Positions 20,774 to 30,667 of a stretch of DNA of 64,000 nucleotides are shown here, piece by piece. Every line of letters begins with the position of its first letter. The stretch's first letter is position 1. Location of the stretch: positions 434,001 to 498,000 of the forward strand of contig NZ_CABPSN010000004.1 of the NCBI RefSeq assembly GCF_902459565.1. Direction: 5' to 3'. The position numbers and the translations under genes were made by a program. The notes beneath the pieces are model-generated. The model ran no database searches. It saw nothing but the letters and a program-made list of their open reading frames with translations, and was not told the DNA's origin. Source of the DNA: Pandoraea aquatica. GTDB lineage: Bacteria; Pseudomonadota; Gammaproteobacteria; Burkholderiales; Burkholderiaceae.

Positions 20774-22294
20774 ATGTGTGGCATCGTCGGTGTAGTCTCC
20801 AAATCCCCGGTCAACCAGTTCATCTACGATAGTCTGCTGCTGTTGCAGCACCGCGGCCAGGACGCCGCCGGTATCGCGACGACGGATGGCCAGTCCTTCT
20901 ACATGCACAAGGGCAACGGCATGGTGCGCGACGTGTTCCGCACGCGTAACATGCGCGACTTGCCGGGCACGGTAGGCATCGGTCAGGTGCGCTACCCGAC
21001 GGCAGGCTCGTCGAGCGCCGCACAGGCCCAGCCGTTCTACGTGAATGCACCGTACGGCATCGTGCTCGCCCACAACGGCAATCTGACGAACTGGGAACAG
21101 CTCAAGGACGAGATGTTCCGTGTGGATCGTCGCCACATCAACACCACCTCCGACTCCGAAGTTCTGCTCAACGTGCTCGCGCACGAACTGCAGGAAAGCT
21201 CGCGCGACGGTTTGTCCGTCGACTCGCTGTTCCAGGCAGTGGGCAAGGTGCACAGCCGCCTGCGTGGCTCGTACGCCATCGTCTCGATCATTTCCGGCTT
21301 CGGTCTGCTCGCCTTCCGCGACCCGCACGGCATTCGTCCGCTGTGCATCGGTCGCTTCGACGGCCCGAACGGCACCGAGTGGATGATCGCGTCGGAATCG
21401 GTGGCTCTGGAAGGCATGGGCTTCGCGTTCGAGCGCGACGTCAAGCCGGGTGAGGCGATCTTCATCAGCAACGATGGCGAACTGACGTCGAAGCAATGTG
21501 CGCCGGCATCGTCGATGCATCCGTGCATTTTCGAACTCGTGTATCTGGCGCGTCCGGATTCGGTGCTCGACGGCGTGCCCGTCTACGACGCCCGTCTGCG
21601 CATGGGCGACTACCTCGCAGAGAAGATTCGCCGCGAGATCGATTACAAAGACATCGACGTCGTCATGCCGATTCCGGATTCCAGCCGTCCCGCTGCGATG
21701 CAAGTCGCCAAGCGTCTGGGTCTGAACTATCGCGAAGGCTTCTTCAAGAACCGTTACGTCGGCCGTACCTTCATCATGCCCGGCCAGGCGATGCGCAAGA
21801 AGTCGGTGCGTCAGAAGCTCAACGCGATGCGCGTCGAGTTCAAGGACAAGAACGTGCTGATCGTCGACGACTCGATCGTGCGCGGCACGACCAGCCAGGA
21901 AATTGTGCAGATGGCGCGCGACGCCGGCGCACGCAAGGTGATCTTCGCCTCGGCTGCGCCGCCCGTGAAGTTCCCGAACGTGTACGGCATCGACATGCCG
22001 ACGCGTAGCGAACTCGTCGCCCATGATCGTAGCGACGAGGAAGTCGCCCGCATCATCGGTGCCGACGAACTGATCTATCAGGATGTCGAGGACATGAAGG
22101 CGGCGGTGCGAGACATCAACCCGGCGCTCTCCGACTTCGACGCCTCGTGCTTCGACGGTAAATACGTCACCGGCGACATCACGCCCGAGTACCTGAACCG
22201 CCTGGAGCAGCAGCGCAAGGCGCCGAAGGCGCCGGTCGCGGAAGCGAGCGAAGGCGATGACGGCGAGCCGCGCGGCGCGCAACTGGGCCTTTAA
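20774..22294 (+). CDS. purF: Amidophosphoribosyltransferase
   Basis: 506 residues, catalysing the first committed step of purine synthesis (PRPP plus glutamine to phosphoribosylamine). The nucleophile is the Cys after Met (MCGIVGVVSK), exposed after Met removal. The PRPP-binding loop is VLIVDDSIVRGTTS. No propeptide is seen. It pairs with cvpA upstream. Confidence 0.98.
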   Translation: MCGIVGVVSKSPVNQFIYDSLLLLQHRGQDAAGIATTDGQSFYMHKGNGMVRDVFRTRNMRDLPGTVGIGQVRYPTAGSSSAAQAQPFYVNAPYGIVLAHNGNLTNWEQLKDEMFRVDRRHINTTSDSEVLLNVLAHELQESSRDGLSVDSLFQAVGKVHSRLRGSYAIVSIISGFGLLAFRDPHGIRPLCIGRFDGPNGTEWMIASESVALEGMGFAFERDVKPGEAIFISNDGELTSKQCAPASSMHPCIFELVYLARPDSVLDGVPVYDARLRMGDYLAEKIRREIDYKDIDVVMPIPDSSRPAAMQVAKRLGLNYREGFFKNRYVGRTFIMPGQAMRKKSVRQKLNAMRVEFKDKNVLIVDDSIVRGTTSQEIVQMARDAGARKVIFASAAPPVKFPNVYGIDMPTRSELVAHDRSDEEVARIIGADELIYQDVEDMKAAVRDINPALSDFDASCFDGKYVTGDITPEYLNRLEQQRKAPKAPVAEASEGDDGEPRGAQLGL

Positions 22295-22354
22295 GCCCTG
22301 CGCGGCGGGGTCTGACATGGCCGGAAGGCGGGTCGGGCCGCGGCCGCCGGGTGT

Positions 22355-22383
22355 GCCAGTGGAGTTTTTCCTTCTCCGCTGGC
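22355..22383 (+). other. Hairpin after purF
   Basis: GCCAGTGGAG and CTCCGCTGGC form a 10-bp stem around a pyrimidine-rich 9-nt loop, 60 bp after the purF stop. There is no U tract after it. It is either an mRNA 3' stabiliser or part of the metZ control region. Confidence 0.4.
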
Positions 22384-22484
22384 AACGTGCTAAACTGCAT
22401 CTCACGTCGATTTGATTTCAGCTTGCGGACGTGGGGGAATATCCCCGAAACAGCTAAAGCGAGGCCTAGACAGATGGATTTCGA

Positions 22485-22524
22485 GCCCGTTTTGCTGACA
22501 AGCGAAACGGGCTTTTCTTTTTTT
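22485..22524 (+). terminator. Intrinsic terminator upstream of metZ
   Basis: Stem GCCCGTTTTGCT / AGCGAAACGGGC followed by TTTTCTTTTTTT, 190 bp after purF and 37 bp before metZ. It probably ends purF transcription or attenuates metZ. Confidence 0.8.
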
Positions 22525-22561
22525 GGCCGGCGGGAGCGCCGACCCAATGACGAGACACACG

Positions 22562-23749
22562 ATGGATTCCTTCGACTTCGATACCCTGGCGGTGCGCGCG
22601 GGCACGCAACGCTCCGAGTTTGGTGAACACTCCGAGGCGCTGTTCCTGACCTCGAGCTTCGTTTTCAAGAGCGCGGCCGAAGCCGCCGAGCGCTTCGCCC
22701 ATTCGGAAGAAGGGTTCACGTACTCGCGCTTCACCAACCCGACCGTATCGATGTTCCAGGACCGTCTGGCTGCGCTCGAAGGCGGCGAGGCTTGCATGGC
22801 GACGGCGTCGGGCATGAGCGCCATCGTCTCGGTCGTGATGACGGCCCTGTCGGCAGGCGATCACCTCGTCAGCTCGCAGAGCATCTTCGGCTCGACGCTG
22901 AACGTGTTCTCGCAAATCTTCAGCCGCTTCGGTGTGGAGACGACCTTCGTCGATCCGACCGATCTCGACGCCTGGCGCGCCGCGATCCGTCCGAACACGA
23001 AGATGTTCTTCCTGGAGACGCCGTCCAACCCGCTCACCGACATCGCCGACATCGAAGCCATCGGCAAGATCGCGAAGGAGGCGGGCGCGCTGTTCGTCGT
23101 CGACAACTGTTTCTGCACGCCGGTGCTGCAGCGTCCGATCGAGTACGGTGCGGATGTCGTGGTGCACTCGGCAACGAAGTATCTCGACGGTCAGGGCCGT
23201 GTGTTGGGCGGTGCCATCGTCGGCAAGAAAGACTTCATCATGGGCAAGGTGTTCACGTTCGTGCGTAGCGCCGGACCGACGCTCTCGGCGTTCAACGCGT
23301 GGGTGTTGCTCAAGGGCATGGAAACGCTGTCGTTGCGCGTTGAGAAGCAATCGGCCAACGCCTTGGAACTCGCGCAATGGCTCGAGAAGCAGCCGCAGAT
23401 CGGCCGCGTGTACTATCCGGGCCTGCCGTCGCATCCGCAATACGAACTCGCGAAGCGTCAGCAAAAGGCGGGCGGTGCGATTGTCGCGTTCGAACTCAAG
23501 GGTGCGACGCCTGCCGAGCAGCGCGAGAACGCATGGCGTCTGATCGACAACACGCGCGTGTGTTCGATCACCGGCAACCTCGGCGATACGCGCACGACGA
23601 TCACGCACCCGGCCAGCACCACGCACGGCCGCATCACGCCGGAAGCGCGTGCGGCGGCGGGCATCACCGAAGGGCTGATCCGTCTGGCCGTCGGTCTGGA
23701 ATCGCCTGCCGACATTCAGGCCGATCTGGCACGCGGTTTTGTGAGCTGA
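22562..23749 (+). CDS. metZ: O-succinylhomoserine sulfhydrylase
   Basis: 395 residues, a PLP enzyme of the Cys/Met metabolism family making homocysteine from O-succinylhomoserine and sulfide. The PLP lysine is K206 in [16 protein letters not shown]. The start [20 protein letters not shown] is canonical; in-frame upstream starts at 22523 and 22547 overlap the terminator region and are rejected. hisC follows 16 bp downstream. Confidence 0.95.
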   Translation: MDSFDFDTLAVRAGTQRSEFGEHSEALFLTSSFVFKSAAEAAERFAHSEEGFTYSRFTNPTVSMFQDRLAALEGGEACMATASGMSAIVSVVMTALSAGDHLVSSQSIFGSTLNVFSQIFSRFGVETTFVDPTDLDAWRAAIRPNTKMFFLETPSNPLTDIADIEAIGKIAKEAGALFVVDNCFCTPVLQRPIEYGADVVVHSATKYLDGQGRVLGGAIVGKKDFIMGKVFTFVRSAGPTLSAFNAWVLLKGMETLSLRVEKQSANALELAQWLEKQPQIGRVYYPGLPSHPQYELAKRQQKAGGAIVAFELKGATPAEQRENAWRLIDNTRVCSITGNLGDTRTTITHPASTTHGRITPEARAAAGITEGLIRLAVGLESPADIQADLARGFVS

Positions 23750-23765
23750 GCGGATCGGACACGTC

Positions 23766-24836
23766 ATGAGCAAATTCTGGAGTGCGGGTGTCGCCGATCT
23801 GACGCCCTATGTCCCCGGTGAGCAGCCGCAGATGCAGCGGCTCATCAAACTCAATACCAACGAGAATCCGTACGGCCCGTCGCCGCGTGTGCTCGCCGCC
23901 ATTCGCGACGCACTCGGTGCAGACGCCGATGCGCTGAAGCTGTATCCGGACCCGGATGCACGCCGCTTCAAGCAGGCTATCGCCACGCGTTTCGGTCTGG
24001 AGGTCGCCAACGTTCACGTCGGCAACGGCTCGGACGAAGTGCTGGCCAACGTGTTTCAGGGCCTGCTCAAACACGACAAGCCGATCCTGTATCCGGACAT
24101 CACGTACAGCTTCTATCCCGTGTACTGCGGGCTGTATGGTGTGGCGTTCGAGAACGTACCGTTGACCGACACGTTCGAGATCGATGTCGACGATTACCTC
24201 AAGCCGAACGGCGGCATCATCTTCCCGAATCCGAACGCGCCGACCGGGCGTGCGCTGGCGTCGGGCGAGATCGAGCGTCTGCTGACAGGCAATCCGGATT
24301 CGGTGGTGGTGATCGACGAGGCGTACATCGACTTCGGTGGCGAGACGGCAGCGACGCTGATCGCGAAATATCCGAATCTGCTGGTCGTGCAAACGCTCTC
24401 GAAGTCACGCTCGTTGGCGGGGCTCCGTCTGGGCTTCGCGATTGGGCATCCGGATCTGATCGAGGCGCTGGAGCGTGTGAAGAACAGCTTCAACTCCTAT
24501 CCGCTCGACCGTCTCGCGCAAGCGGCAGGCGTCGCTGCGATTGAGGACGAAGCGTATTTCAACGAGACGCGTCAGGCGGTGATCGCAAGCCGCGATGCAC
24601 TGACGGCGCGACTGTCGGCACTCGGCTTCGACGTGCTGCCGTCGACGGCGAACTTCGTGTTCGTGCGTCATCCGTCGCATGATGCTGCGCAGTTGGCGGC
24701 GTCGTTGCGTGAGCGCTCGATCATCGTGCGTCACTTCAAGCACGCGCGCATCGCGCAGTTCCTGCGAATTACCGTGGGGACGGAGAGCGAGTGTCAGGCA
24801 CTGACGGAAGCATTGAAGGAAGTCCTCGGCGCTTGA
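23766..24836 (+). CDS. hisC: Histidinol-phosphate aminotransferase
   Basis: 356 residues, a class I/II PLP aminotransferase of histidine synthesis. PLP lysine K213 is in [18 protein letters not shown]; the N-terminal [15 protein letters not shown] motif is typical of HisC. It is not in a his operon but directly behind metZ, so it may be one of two hisC copies. Last gene of the collinear + strand block. Confidence 0.95.
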   Translation: MSKFWSAGVADLTPYVPGEQPQMQRLIKLNTNENPYGPSPRVLAAIRDALGADADALKLYPDPDARRFKQAIATRFGLEVANVHVGNGSDEVLANVFQGLLKHDKPILYPDITYSFYPVYCGLYGVAFENVPLTDTFEIDVDDYLKPNGGIIFPNPNAPTGRALASGEIERLLTGNPDSVVVIDEAYIDFGGETAATLIAKYPNLLVVQTLSKSRSLAGLRLGFAIGHPDLIEALERVKNSFNSYPLDRLAQAAGVAAIEDEAYFNETRQAVIASRDALTARLSALGFDVLPSTANFVFVRHPSHDAAQLAASLRERSIIVRHFKHARIAQFLRITVGTESECQALTEALKEVLGA

Positions 24837-24889
24837 GCGATTGAGGACTTAGTCGCTCGACGGCACACGCGCCGTCTGCACGAAACGAC

Positions 24890-24921
24890 GGGGGAAGGAT
24901 GCGATATCGCGTCTTTCCCCC
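24890..24921 (+). other. 32-bp near-perfect palindrome after hisC
   Basis: Arms GGGGGAAGGAT and GTCTTTCCCCC flank the palindromic centre GCGATATCGC. It could be the hisC transcript terminator (only a weak T-rich stretch follows) or a dyad operator site. It sits 23 bp before the first LuxR-box-like element. Confidence 0.45.
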
Positions 24922-24943
24922 ATTTGCATTTCTGCGCACCCGC

Positions 24944-24963
24944 ACCTGTCAACCTTGACAGTT
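24944..24963 (+). promoter_or_regulatory. LuxR-box-like dyad 1
   Basis: ACCTGTCAACCTTGACAGTT: CTG and CAG 10 bp apart with internal TGTCAA/TTGACA symmetry, the geometry of lux boxes. It begins 147 bp upstream of the delta-60 gene at 25091 (127 bp gap). Three further copies precede the other paralogues in the same orientation relative to each gene. Confidence 0.7.
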
Positions 24964-25090
24964 GTTGCCCCTAAAGCGCGCGGGTCAGGATGATGCCGGG
25001 ACGCGTGGCGTCTCATGGTGCCGCTGCCGTTAGTCGCGAAGTGGGCGTGGCTGGCGGCGGCACCTTCACCTTTCTCCAGTGGGGATCATC

Positions 25091-26329
25091 ATGAGTCAGG
25101 CACTGCGTAGTGGCGATTTCGATCTGACCTTCGGTCAGGGCGGTCACGTGGAAACGACGTTGGTAACGCCGGGGATGATGTTGCTTCCCGATCAGAAGAT
25201 CCTTATCTTCAGTACGTTGCAGGACGGCGTTGGCATGAAGGTGACGCGACTCCTCGCCAACGGTCGCCCGGACCCGGCTTTCGGCGAGAACGGTGTCGAT
25301 GTTCGTCTTCCGCACCCCTTCATCGGACGCATGGCATCGTTCGTACCGATGCGGCAGTCCGACAACAAGATCGTGGTGGCGAGCACATTGACCATCAGCA
25401 GTGACATCAGTTGGGGGCTTGTTTTGCGATTGCATCCCGACGGCCGTCTGGACGACACGTTCGGTAACGCGGGCGTCACGGTCGTCGATGTGCCAAAGGG
25501 CCTCGGCGACTCGATTCGGGGCGCAATGATGTTGCCGGACGACAAGATCGCGCTGGTGATGGAATGCGTGATCGCCCCTAACAACGTGATCGAGGTTTTA
25601 GTCCGACTTGCTGCCGATGGCACGTTCGATTACACGTTCGGTGAAGGCGGGTTCGCATACACGATTGCCGATGGCGCGAACTTTCCGCGTTCCAGCCTTC
25701 TGCCCGACGGAAAGATAGTGCTGGCCGGAAGTGCGTCCTATCCGGATCCCGTTAAGTTGCAGGCGGTTGTCGCGCAGTTCCTGCCCGATGGACAGCCCGA
25801 CCCGTCGTTCGGATCGGAGGGCTACGCTTATCTCGATTATCAGGAGGCTTTTCCTGACTTCTCTTTCTGGCAAGCCGCCGCGTTCGCCGTGCAACCGGAC
25901 GGGAGGATCATGCTCGTCGGGACTTGCAGCGATCTTCCTGCCGGTCAGTTTGGGGATTCGTTGACTTGGTACACGAGGTTGTTGCCCGACGGCACTTCGG
26001 ACGCTTCGTTCAACGGCGGCGAACTCGTTTTCTCTCGCGCCGAAGGGGTTGAGTGGTTCCTAGGCTCGATGGTGGTCGCGGGCGACGGCAAGGTCGTGGC
26101 GGCCGGCTATACGACAGGCAAGTCGAAGGCGGTGCTTGAGCGCCTCGAACCCAACGGTGCCGCCGATCCGACGTTTGGCGACGGCGGTGTCGTGATCGCC
26201 GAGCTGCCGTCTCCCGACGGAATTTGGGTGCCGTCGACGTTGCTGGCTCAGGCGGACGGCAAGCTGTTGATGCTGGCCCATACCTTTATCTATCCCACGC
26301 CGATGCGTTTGAGCCGGGTACTCACCTGA
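25091..26329 (+). CDS. Delta-60 repeat protein 1, predicted seven-bladed propeller
   Basis: 412 residues built of seven tandem ~55-60-residue repeats, each with a D-x-[TSA]-F-[GN] core (DLTFG, DPAFG, DDTFG, DYTFG, DPSFG, DASFN, DPTFG) and a PDGKI-type strand; this is the delta-60 repeat (TIGR02608 / DUF5122). Seven repeats with an incomplete first and a closing C-terminal strand (RLSRVLT) fit a closed beta-propeller. No signal peptide or membrane segment is seen. Start chosen at ATGAGTCAG because the paralogues begin MSK/MSE; an ATG 12 bp upstream is possible. Function unknown; the family has no established activity. Confidence 0.88.
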   Translation: MSQALRSGDFDLTFGQGGHVETTLVTPGMMLLPDQKILIFSTLQDGVGMKVTRLLANGRPDPAFGENGVDVRLPHPFIGRMASFVPMRQSDNKIVVASTLTISSDISWGLVLRLHPDGRLDDTFGNAGVTVVDVPKGLGDSIRGAMMLPDDKIALVMECVIAPNNVIEVLVRLAADGTFDYTFGEGGFAYTIADGANFPRSSLLPDGKIVLAGSASYPDPVKLQAVVAQFLPDGQPDPSFGSEGYAYLDYQEAFPDFSFWQAAAFAVQPDGRIMLVGTCSDLPAGQFGDSLTWYTRLLPDGTSDASFNGGELVFSRAEGVEWFLGSMVVAGDGKVVAAGYTTGKSKAVLERLEPNGAADPTFGDGGVVIAELPSPDGIWVPSTLLAQADGKLLMLAHTFIYPTPMRLSRVLT

Positions 26330-26353
26330 GCACAGGCGACGCCCGCGCACGGC

Positions 26354-26378
26354 AAAACGGGCCTCGTTCGAGGCCCGT
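26354..26378 (-). terminator. Terminator between convergent delta-60 genes
   Basis: ACGGGCCTC, loop GTTC, GAGGCCCGT. Read on the - strand it ends in TTTT, serving the gene at 26411; it may also stop the + strand gene. Confidence 0.7.
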
Positions 26379-26410
26379 CTGCATGATGCAATCTGCGCCA
26401 GCGATGCGCG

Positions 26411-27631
26411 TTAAGCCAGATACCGACTGATCCGGGTGCGCGGCGGCTCGACGCCGAACGACCGTTCCGTCGTGAGGATCTTGCCATCCGGTTGAAGTGC
26501 CACGCCTTGGGTCAGCAGGAGTTGGCCGCTCGGATGTTCCGGTCCGATGACGATGCCGTTGTCGCCGAACGTCGCGTCGCGCGTGCCGTCCACGTTCAGG
26601 CGTTCCAGCGTGAGACGAGACGCCCCGTAAGTCGATCCGGCGATGACGATCTTTCCATCCGCCTGAATGACCATGCCGAACGGCGCGTGATTCGTGCTGC
26701 CCACGCGAGACAGCAGCGGCACGCCGCCGTTGAAGCCGGGATCGCTGCTGCCATTGGGCAACAGGCGGAAGAACCAGACGATGCGCGTCGACCCCGGCTC
26801 AGCGGACAATTCGCTTACGGTACCCGCAAGGGCAAGCTTACCGTCGCTCTGCACCGCAATCTGGTCGACGTTCCAGTAACGCAGGTTCGGATACGGACCG
26901 GACAGGTCGATCGGTGCGTGGCCGCCGTTGCCGAACGCCGGATCGGGTTTTGCATCCGGACCGAAGCGGGAGACACCGATGCTGTCCCCGGCGAACATCG
27001 TGCCGTCGGGCAGGGCGACGAATGCGGTTGCCTTGCCGGCGGCGACCGGGTACGGGACTAAACCTTCCGGGCCGAACGAGCTGTCCCACAAGCCGTCGGT
27101 ATTGACGCGGGCAAACGTCGACGCTTCGGGCGCGGTCGACGACTGCGACGCATTGCCGAGGACGATGATCTTGCCGTTGTTCAATGGCCGCATGCCAACG
27201 AGGCTGTCGCGCGTGCCGGGTGGCAAATGGATCACGTACTTGCCGTCTGCACCCCATTCGGTGTCGATCTCGCCGTCCTGATCGATACGGACCACCTGTA
27301 TCAGGTGGATGCCTCGACGGCTGTTGATACGGTTCGCGAGGATGATCTTGTCGTCCACGGTGAGGGCGGACATCTCCGGGTAGAACGACTCGCCATTGGT
27401 ATTGCCGAACGGGATGTACATTTTCCCGCCGGTGCCAAAGCTGGCGTCGGTCTGACCATCCGCCAGATACCGGTAAGCGTGGACGCCGTGGTTGAGCAGT
27501 TCCTCCGTGCCGAAGACGAGAAGCTTGCCGTCCGGCAGCAGTTGGGCGACGCCGCTGGCGATGTCGATGTTTAACTGTCCTTGTGTACCGAAGCTGGTGT
27601 CCAGCGTTCCATTGCGTGAAGTTTTCGACAT
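26411..27631 (-). CDS. Delta-60 repeat protein 2, predicted seven-bladed propeller
   Basis: 406 residues, paralogue of the gene at 25091. Seven repeat cores are read: DTSFG, DASFG, DTEWG, DSSFG, DPAFG, DPGFN, DATFG. The sixth has FN instead of FG, as in all four copies. No signal peptide or membrane segment. Start ATG at 27631 (MSKTSRNGTLDTSFG) has GGGAG about 9 bp upstream; a longer in-frame ORF reaching 27889 runs through the regulatory dyad and is rejected. It converges on the first paralogue. Function unknown. Confidence 0.87.
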   Translation of the reverse strand: MSKTSRNGTLDTSFGTQGQLNIDIASGVAQLLPDGKLLVFGTEELLNHGVHAYRYLADGQTDASFGTGGKMYIPFGNTNGESFYPEMSALTVDDKIILANRINSRRGIHLIQVVRIDQDGEIDTEWGADGKYVIHLPPGTRDSLVGMRPLNNGKIIVLGNASQSSTAPEASTFARVNTDGLWDSSFGPEGLVPYPVAAGKATAFVALPDGTMFAGDSIGVSRFGPDAKPDPAFGNGGHAPIDLSGPYPNLRYWNVDQIAVQSDGKLALAGTVSELSAEPGSTRIVWFFRLLPNGSSDPGFNGGVPLLSRVGSTNHAPFGMVIQADGKIVIAGSTYGASRLTLERLNVDGTRDATFGDNGIVIGPEHPSGQLLLTQGVALQPDGKILTTERSFGVEPPRTRISRYLA

Positions 27632-27776
27632 GATGCGATCTCCCGGGAGGGCCGTGCAGGGCCCGCAGGTGTCAGAAACAATCGGATGAGAAATCGAATG
27701 CGAATCGACAGGAGGGGACCGATATCGCACCTCGACAATCCGCGCGGACAGCATCTCAGTGCCGATGAGGCGCATC

Positions 27777-27796
27777 AACTGACAACCTTGACAGGT
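27777..27796 (-). promoter_or_regulatory. LuxR-box-like dyad 2
   Basis: Gene-strand sequence ACCTGTCAAGGTTGTCAGTT (CTG-N10-CAG), 145 bp before the start of the delta-60 gene ending at 26411. About 35 bp on its upstream side also resemble the copy at 29244. Confidence 0.7.
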
Positions 27797-27907
27797 GCGG
27801 TGAGAGATATCAGTTGTGCCACAGCGCAGCGGGCGAAAGAAGGGCATCGGTGCACGTCCTTCGCCATTCGACATCGGTGTCGCTAACACGACGCAATTAG
27901 GGACCTG

Positions 27908-29122
27908 CTACATATGGAAGCGCCGGATACGGATGCTCGAGTCAGCGGACGTGGTGACCAGAAGCTTTCCGTCCGGTTGAACTTCGATATGCCGCAACCG
28001 CTCCCCCCCGTCGTCTGAAGGGACAATCACCACGCCGTTCTCACCGAAGGTCGCATCGGGCTTGCCGTCAACGGTCAGACGTTCAAGCGTTGAGCGCAGA
28101 TCCAGTACTGTAGTGCCGCCAGTGACGACCTTGCCGTCGGCTTGCACAGCAATCGACGCCAGCGTGTGACCAAAGGGACCATGGCTTGAGGCGACCGGAT
28201 TGCCGTCATTGAACGACGCATCTGGACGACCTTCAGGCGTGACGCGAGAAACCCAGACTACGGACTTGCCGCCGTCGACCGTATATCCCGCGACGACATG
28301 ACTGCTGTCGGGAGACAGCGAGGAAACAGTGATAGGCCACTCCTCCGTACCCGGCAACTGTCCCGAAAAGTCCAGGTAGACGTGGCCGTTGTTTCCGTAG
28401 GTGGTATCGGGCGAGCCGGCGTCCGTATAGCGAGACACCATACCCAGGGTTTCAGTCCTGTTCAATGAGCCGGCAATCGCCATGCGACCGTCGGGCAGCG
28501 CGTGCAGTACATCCAGCGTTGCGGTTTCGGGGAAGTCGCGCGAAATGCCGTTGACGCCGAAGCTCGGGTCAAGGCGGCCGAACGGGGAGAAGCGTACCGC
28601 GAAACTGAAACCACTTGTCTGCGTGTTCATCGCGCGTCCGAGCGCGGTGGGTTTGTTCAGGGGCATCAGCACCATGGAGGTCGTTTGCGTGCTCATCACG
28701 CCCGGGATTTCGAGCAGTGTTCTGCCATTCGTGCCGAAATCCGGGTCAAGCTTGCCGTCGGTGAACACGGCGAAGAACACCATGACGGTATGGAACGAGG
28801 TTTGTTGACGTTGCAGCGAAGCGCCGATCACGTTCCTGCCGTCCGTCGCCCGGTGGAAGTCTTGCATCTGCAATCTGATGCCCGGCACATCGGGCAGTGG
28901 CGTGATGACCCCTTCGGCCGGATACGACGGATCGGGCGATCCGTTTTCGAGATGACGAAAGGTCTGGACGCCGAGAAGCCCCTCTCGACTTGCTACGGTC
29001 AGGATTTTTCCGTCGGGTTGTCGCTTAGCCTTTCCTATGATTTCGGCATCGGTGACGATGTCGACCCGACCGTTGTTACCGAACGTGAGATCGATCTCGC
29101 CACTGCGGGGTGATTTGGACAT
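27908..29122 (-). CDS. Delta-60 repeat protein 3, predicted seven-bladed propeller
   Basis: 404 residues. Seven repeat cores: DLTFG, DPSYP, DPDFG, DPSFG, DTTYG, DASFN, DATFG. It begins MSKSPRSGEIDLTFG and ends RIRRFHM, mirroring the paralogues. No export signal is visible. The second (DPSYP) and fifth (DTTYG) repeats are the most degenerate. Closest by eye to the copy at 30710 (shared DTTYG fifth repeat). Same orientation as genes 2 and 4. Function unknown. Confidence 0.87.
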   Translation of the reverse strand: MSKSPRSGEIDLTFGNNGRVDIVTDAEIIGKAKRQPDGKILTVASREGLLGVQTFRHLENGSPDPSYPAEGVITPLPDVPGIRLQMQDFHRATDGRNVIGASLQRQQTSFHTVMVFFAVFTDGKLDPDFGTNGRTLLEIPGVMSTQTTSMVLMPLNKPTALGRAMNTQTSGFSFAVRFSPFGRLDPSFGVNGISRDFPETATLDVLHALPDGRMAIAGSLNRTETLGMVSRYTDAGSPDTTYGNNGHVYLDFSGQLPGTEEWPITVSSLSPDSSHVVAGYTVDGGKSVVWVSRVTPEGRPDASFNDGNPVASSHGPFGHTLASIAVQADGKVVTGGTTVLDLRSTLERLTVDGKPDATFGENGVVIVPSDDGGERLRHIEVQPDGKLLVTTSADSSIRIRRFHM

Positions 29123-29241
29123 GGTGTTTTCTCCTTTCCAAAGGGGGCGGCGTTATCGTTCTCCGGGCGGCAGAAAGATCAGGGTTACACTGCGCCACAC
29201 GACAACGTCTTCGGACAGCGTTGCATCTGGTACCTCCGGCA

Positions 29242-30579
29242 TCAACTGTCAACCTTGACAGGTGCGGTGAGTGATTTCATTCGTGCCGCTGGCGAGCGCA
29301 CGATGATCGCGAATTGCAGCGCGAAGCCTGCGGCCATGGCGATCAGGCAGGCGCGAATGCCGAGCGACGACGCAATCCACGCGCCAAGAAACGCGCCGAG
29401 CGGACGTGCGCCGAAGGTCGCCGTCATCGTGGCGGCCGAAACGCGTGCAATGAGTCCGCCCGGTGTCACGACCTGTCGCAACGAGGTCGTCGAAATCGTC
29501 CATACAATCGGGCCGAAGCCGAACAGGAAGAACGCGACAAAGACCAGCGCATAGGCCGCGCTGTGCCTGGCACCGTCCAGCAGCATCGATGTCGACGCCA
29601 TCAATACGGCAGCGAGCGCTGCGCAAACCGGCCCCAGAAGAATCTGACGTCCGAACGTCAGTCCCTGAGCGATGCGCGCATAACCCATTGCGCCGCACAC
29701 CATCCCGAAGCCGTAAACGCCCAGTGCCGCGCCGACCGCCTGCGCGGAGAAAGCGAGCGCGTCGATGGCGTAGAACGCGAAGATCGCCAGCAGCAGATAC
29801 CACGACGTGTTGAACACAAAGGCCGTCGCGACGATTGATCGCAGATAGGTGTTCGTCGCGATGAAGCGAACACCTTCCGCGAGTTCACGCTTGAAGTCGC
29901 GACGTGTTGGGGCGCGCAGCGCTTCTGCGGGAAGACGCGACAGCCAGAACGCACTGCCGAGCGATAACGCGAAGGCCGCTGCAAATGCGAATGTGCCCGA
30001 GGCGACGCCGGCGAGCACGCCACCAATCGCAGGTCCCGCAGTGAAGGCGATGCTGCGAGCCGTTTCAAGCCGCCGGTTCGCGGTGAGCAGATGGGCCGGG
30101 CCGACGAGCATCGCCACAAGCGACGGAGCAGCCGCCCCGAAGACGACCGTCCCCGAGGCCATAGCGAAGCCCAGCACGCCTAACGCCGTGAGCGACAACC
30201 ACTTCATCTGGAACAACGCGAATAGCAGCAGTAGTGCCACAGCGCGCAGCAGTTCCGTGGCGATCATCAACGGCTTGCGTCGATATCTGTCGGCGAGCAC
30301 ACCGGCAGGCAACGAGAGCAGCAGGAAGGGCAGCGTCGTGGCGGCCTGCAACGAGGCAGTTTGTTCTGCGGATGCGCGCAACGCGATCACGGCCACGATG
30401 GGAATGACAGCCAACGTCATTTGCTCGCTGAACTGCGCGGCGAGATTCGCGCGCGATAACGATGTGACGAGCGAGACGACGCCGGCGTCCGGTGATGCCG
30501 TGTCGTGCGGCGATGAGGATGTCGCCTCTACCGTAGTGGACGGCGAGCAGGGCGAAAGCGGCGGGCGAGCGTCTGACAT
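29242..30579 (-). CDS. MFS transporter, EntS-like
   Basis: 445 residues with about 12 hydrophobic segments and the loop motif LPAGVLADRYRRKPLMI after the second, as in the MFS_3 (EntS/enterobactin exporter-like) group. The ~45-residue N-terminus is Ser/Pro/Thr-rich and cytoplasmic. AAGGGA lies 5 bp before ATG. Its last residues TAPVKVDS and stop are encoded by the dyad that precedes the delta-60 gene at 27908, so its end overlaps a regulatory element. Substrate unknown; co-location with the propeller genes may be functional or incidental. Confidence 0.88.
   Translation of the reverse strand: MSDARPPLSPCSPSTTVEATSSSPHDTASPDAGVVSLVTSLSRANLAAQFSEQMTLAVIPIVAVIALRASAEQTASLQAATTLPFLLLSLPAGVLADRYRRKPLMIATELLRAVALLLLFALFQMKWLSLTALGVLGFAMASGTVVFGAAAPSLVAMLVGPAHLLTANRRLETARSIAFTAGPAIGGVLAGVASGTFAFAAAFALSLGSAFWLSRLPAEALRAPTRRDFKRELAEGVRFIATNTYLRSIVATAFVFNTSWYLLLAIFAFYAIDALAFSAQAVGAALGVYGFGMVCGAMGYARIAQGLTFGRQILLGPVCAALAAVLMASTSMLLDGARHSAAYALVFVAFFLFGFGPIVWTISTTSLRQVVTPGGLIARVSAATMTATFGARPLGAFLGAWIASSLGIRACLIAMAAGFALQFAIIVRSPAARMKSLTAPVKVDS
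29244..29263 (-). promoter_or_regulatory. LuxR-box-like dyad 3, inside the MFS 3' end
   Basis: Gene-strand sequence ACCTGTCAAGGTTGACAGTT, a perfect TGTCAA-GG-TTGACA inverted repeat, 121 bp before the start of the delta-60 gene at 27908-29122. It overlaps the final codons and nearly the stop of the MFS gene. A GATGCAAC step follows 17 bp downstream, as in dyad 4. Confidence 0.7.
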
Positions 30580-30667
30580 GAAGGTCCCTTCGAGGTCGTT
30601 ATCTCGAAGAGAGTCTAGGTAGATCCCGCGGCGAAAACGCTCCGGTTCTTGCTATTGAATCGAGGCG

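Noticed and set aside
27632-27889. N-terminal extensions of delta-60 genes 2 and 4 (also 31946-32242)
   Set aside because: They run through the shared regulatory dyad and past good ribosome-binding sites; paralogues begin at MSK/MSE.
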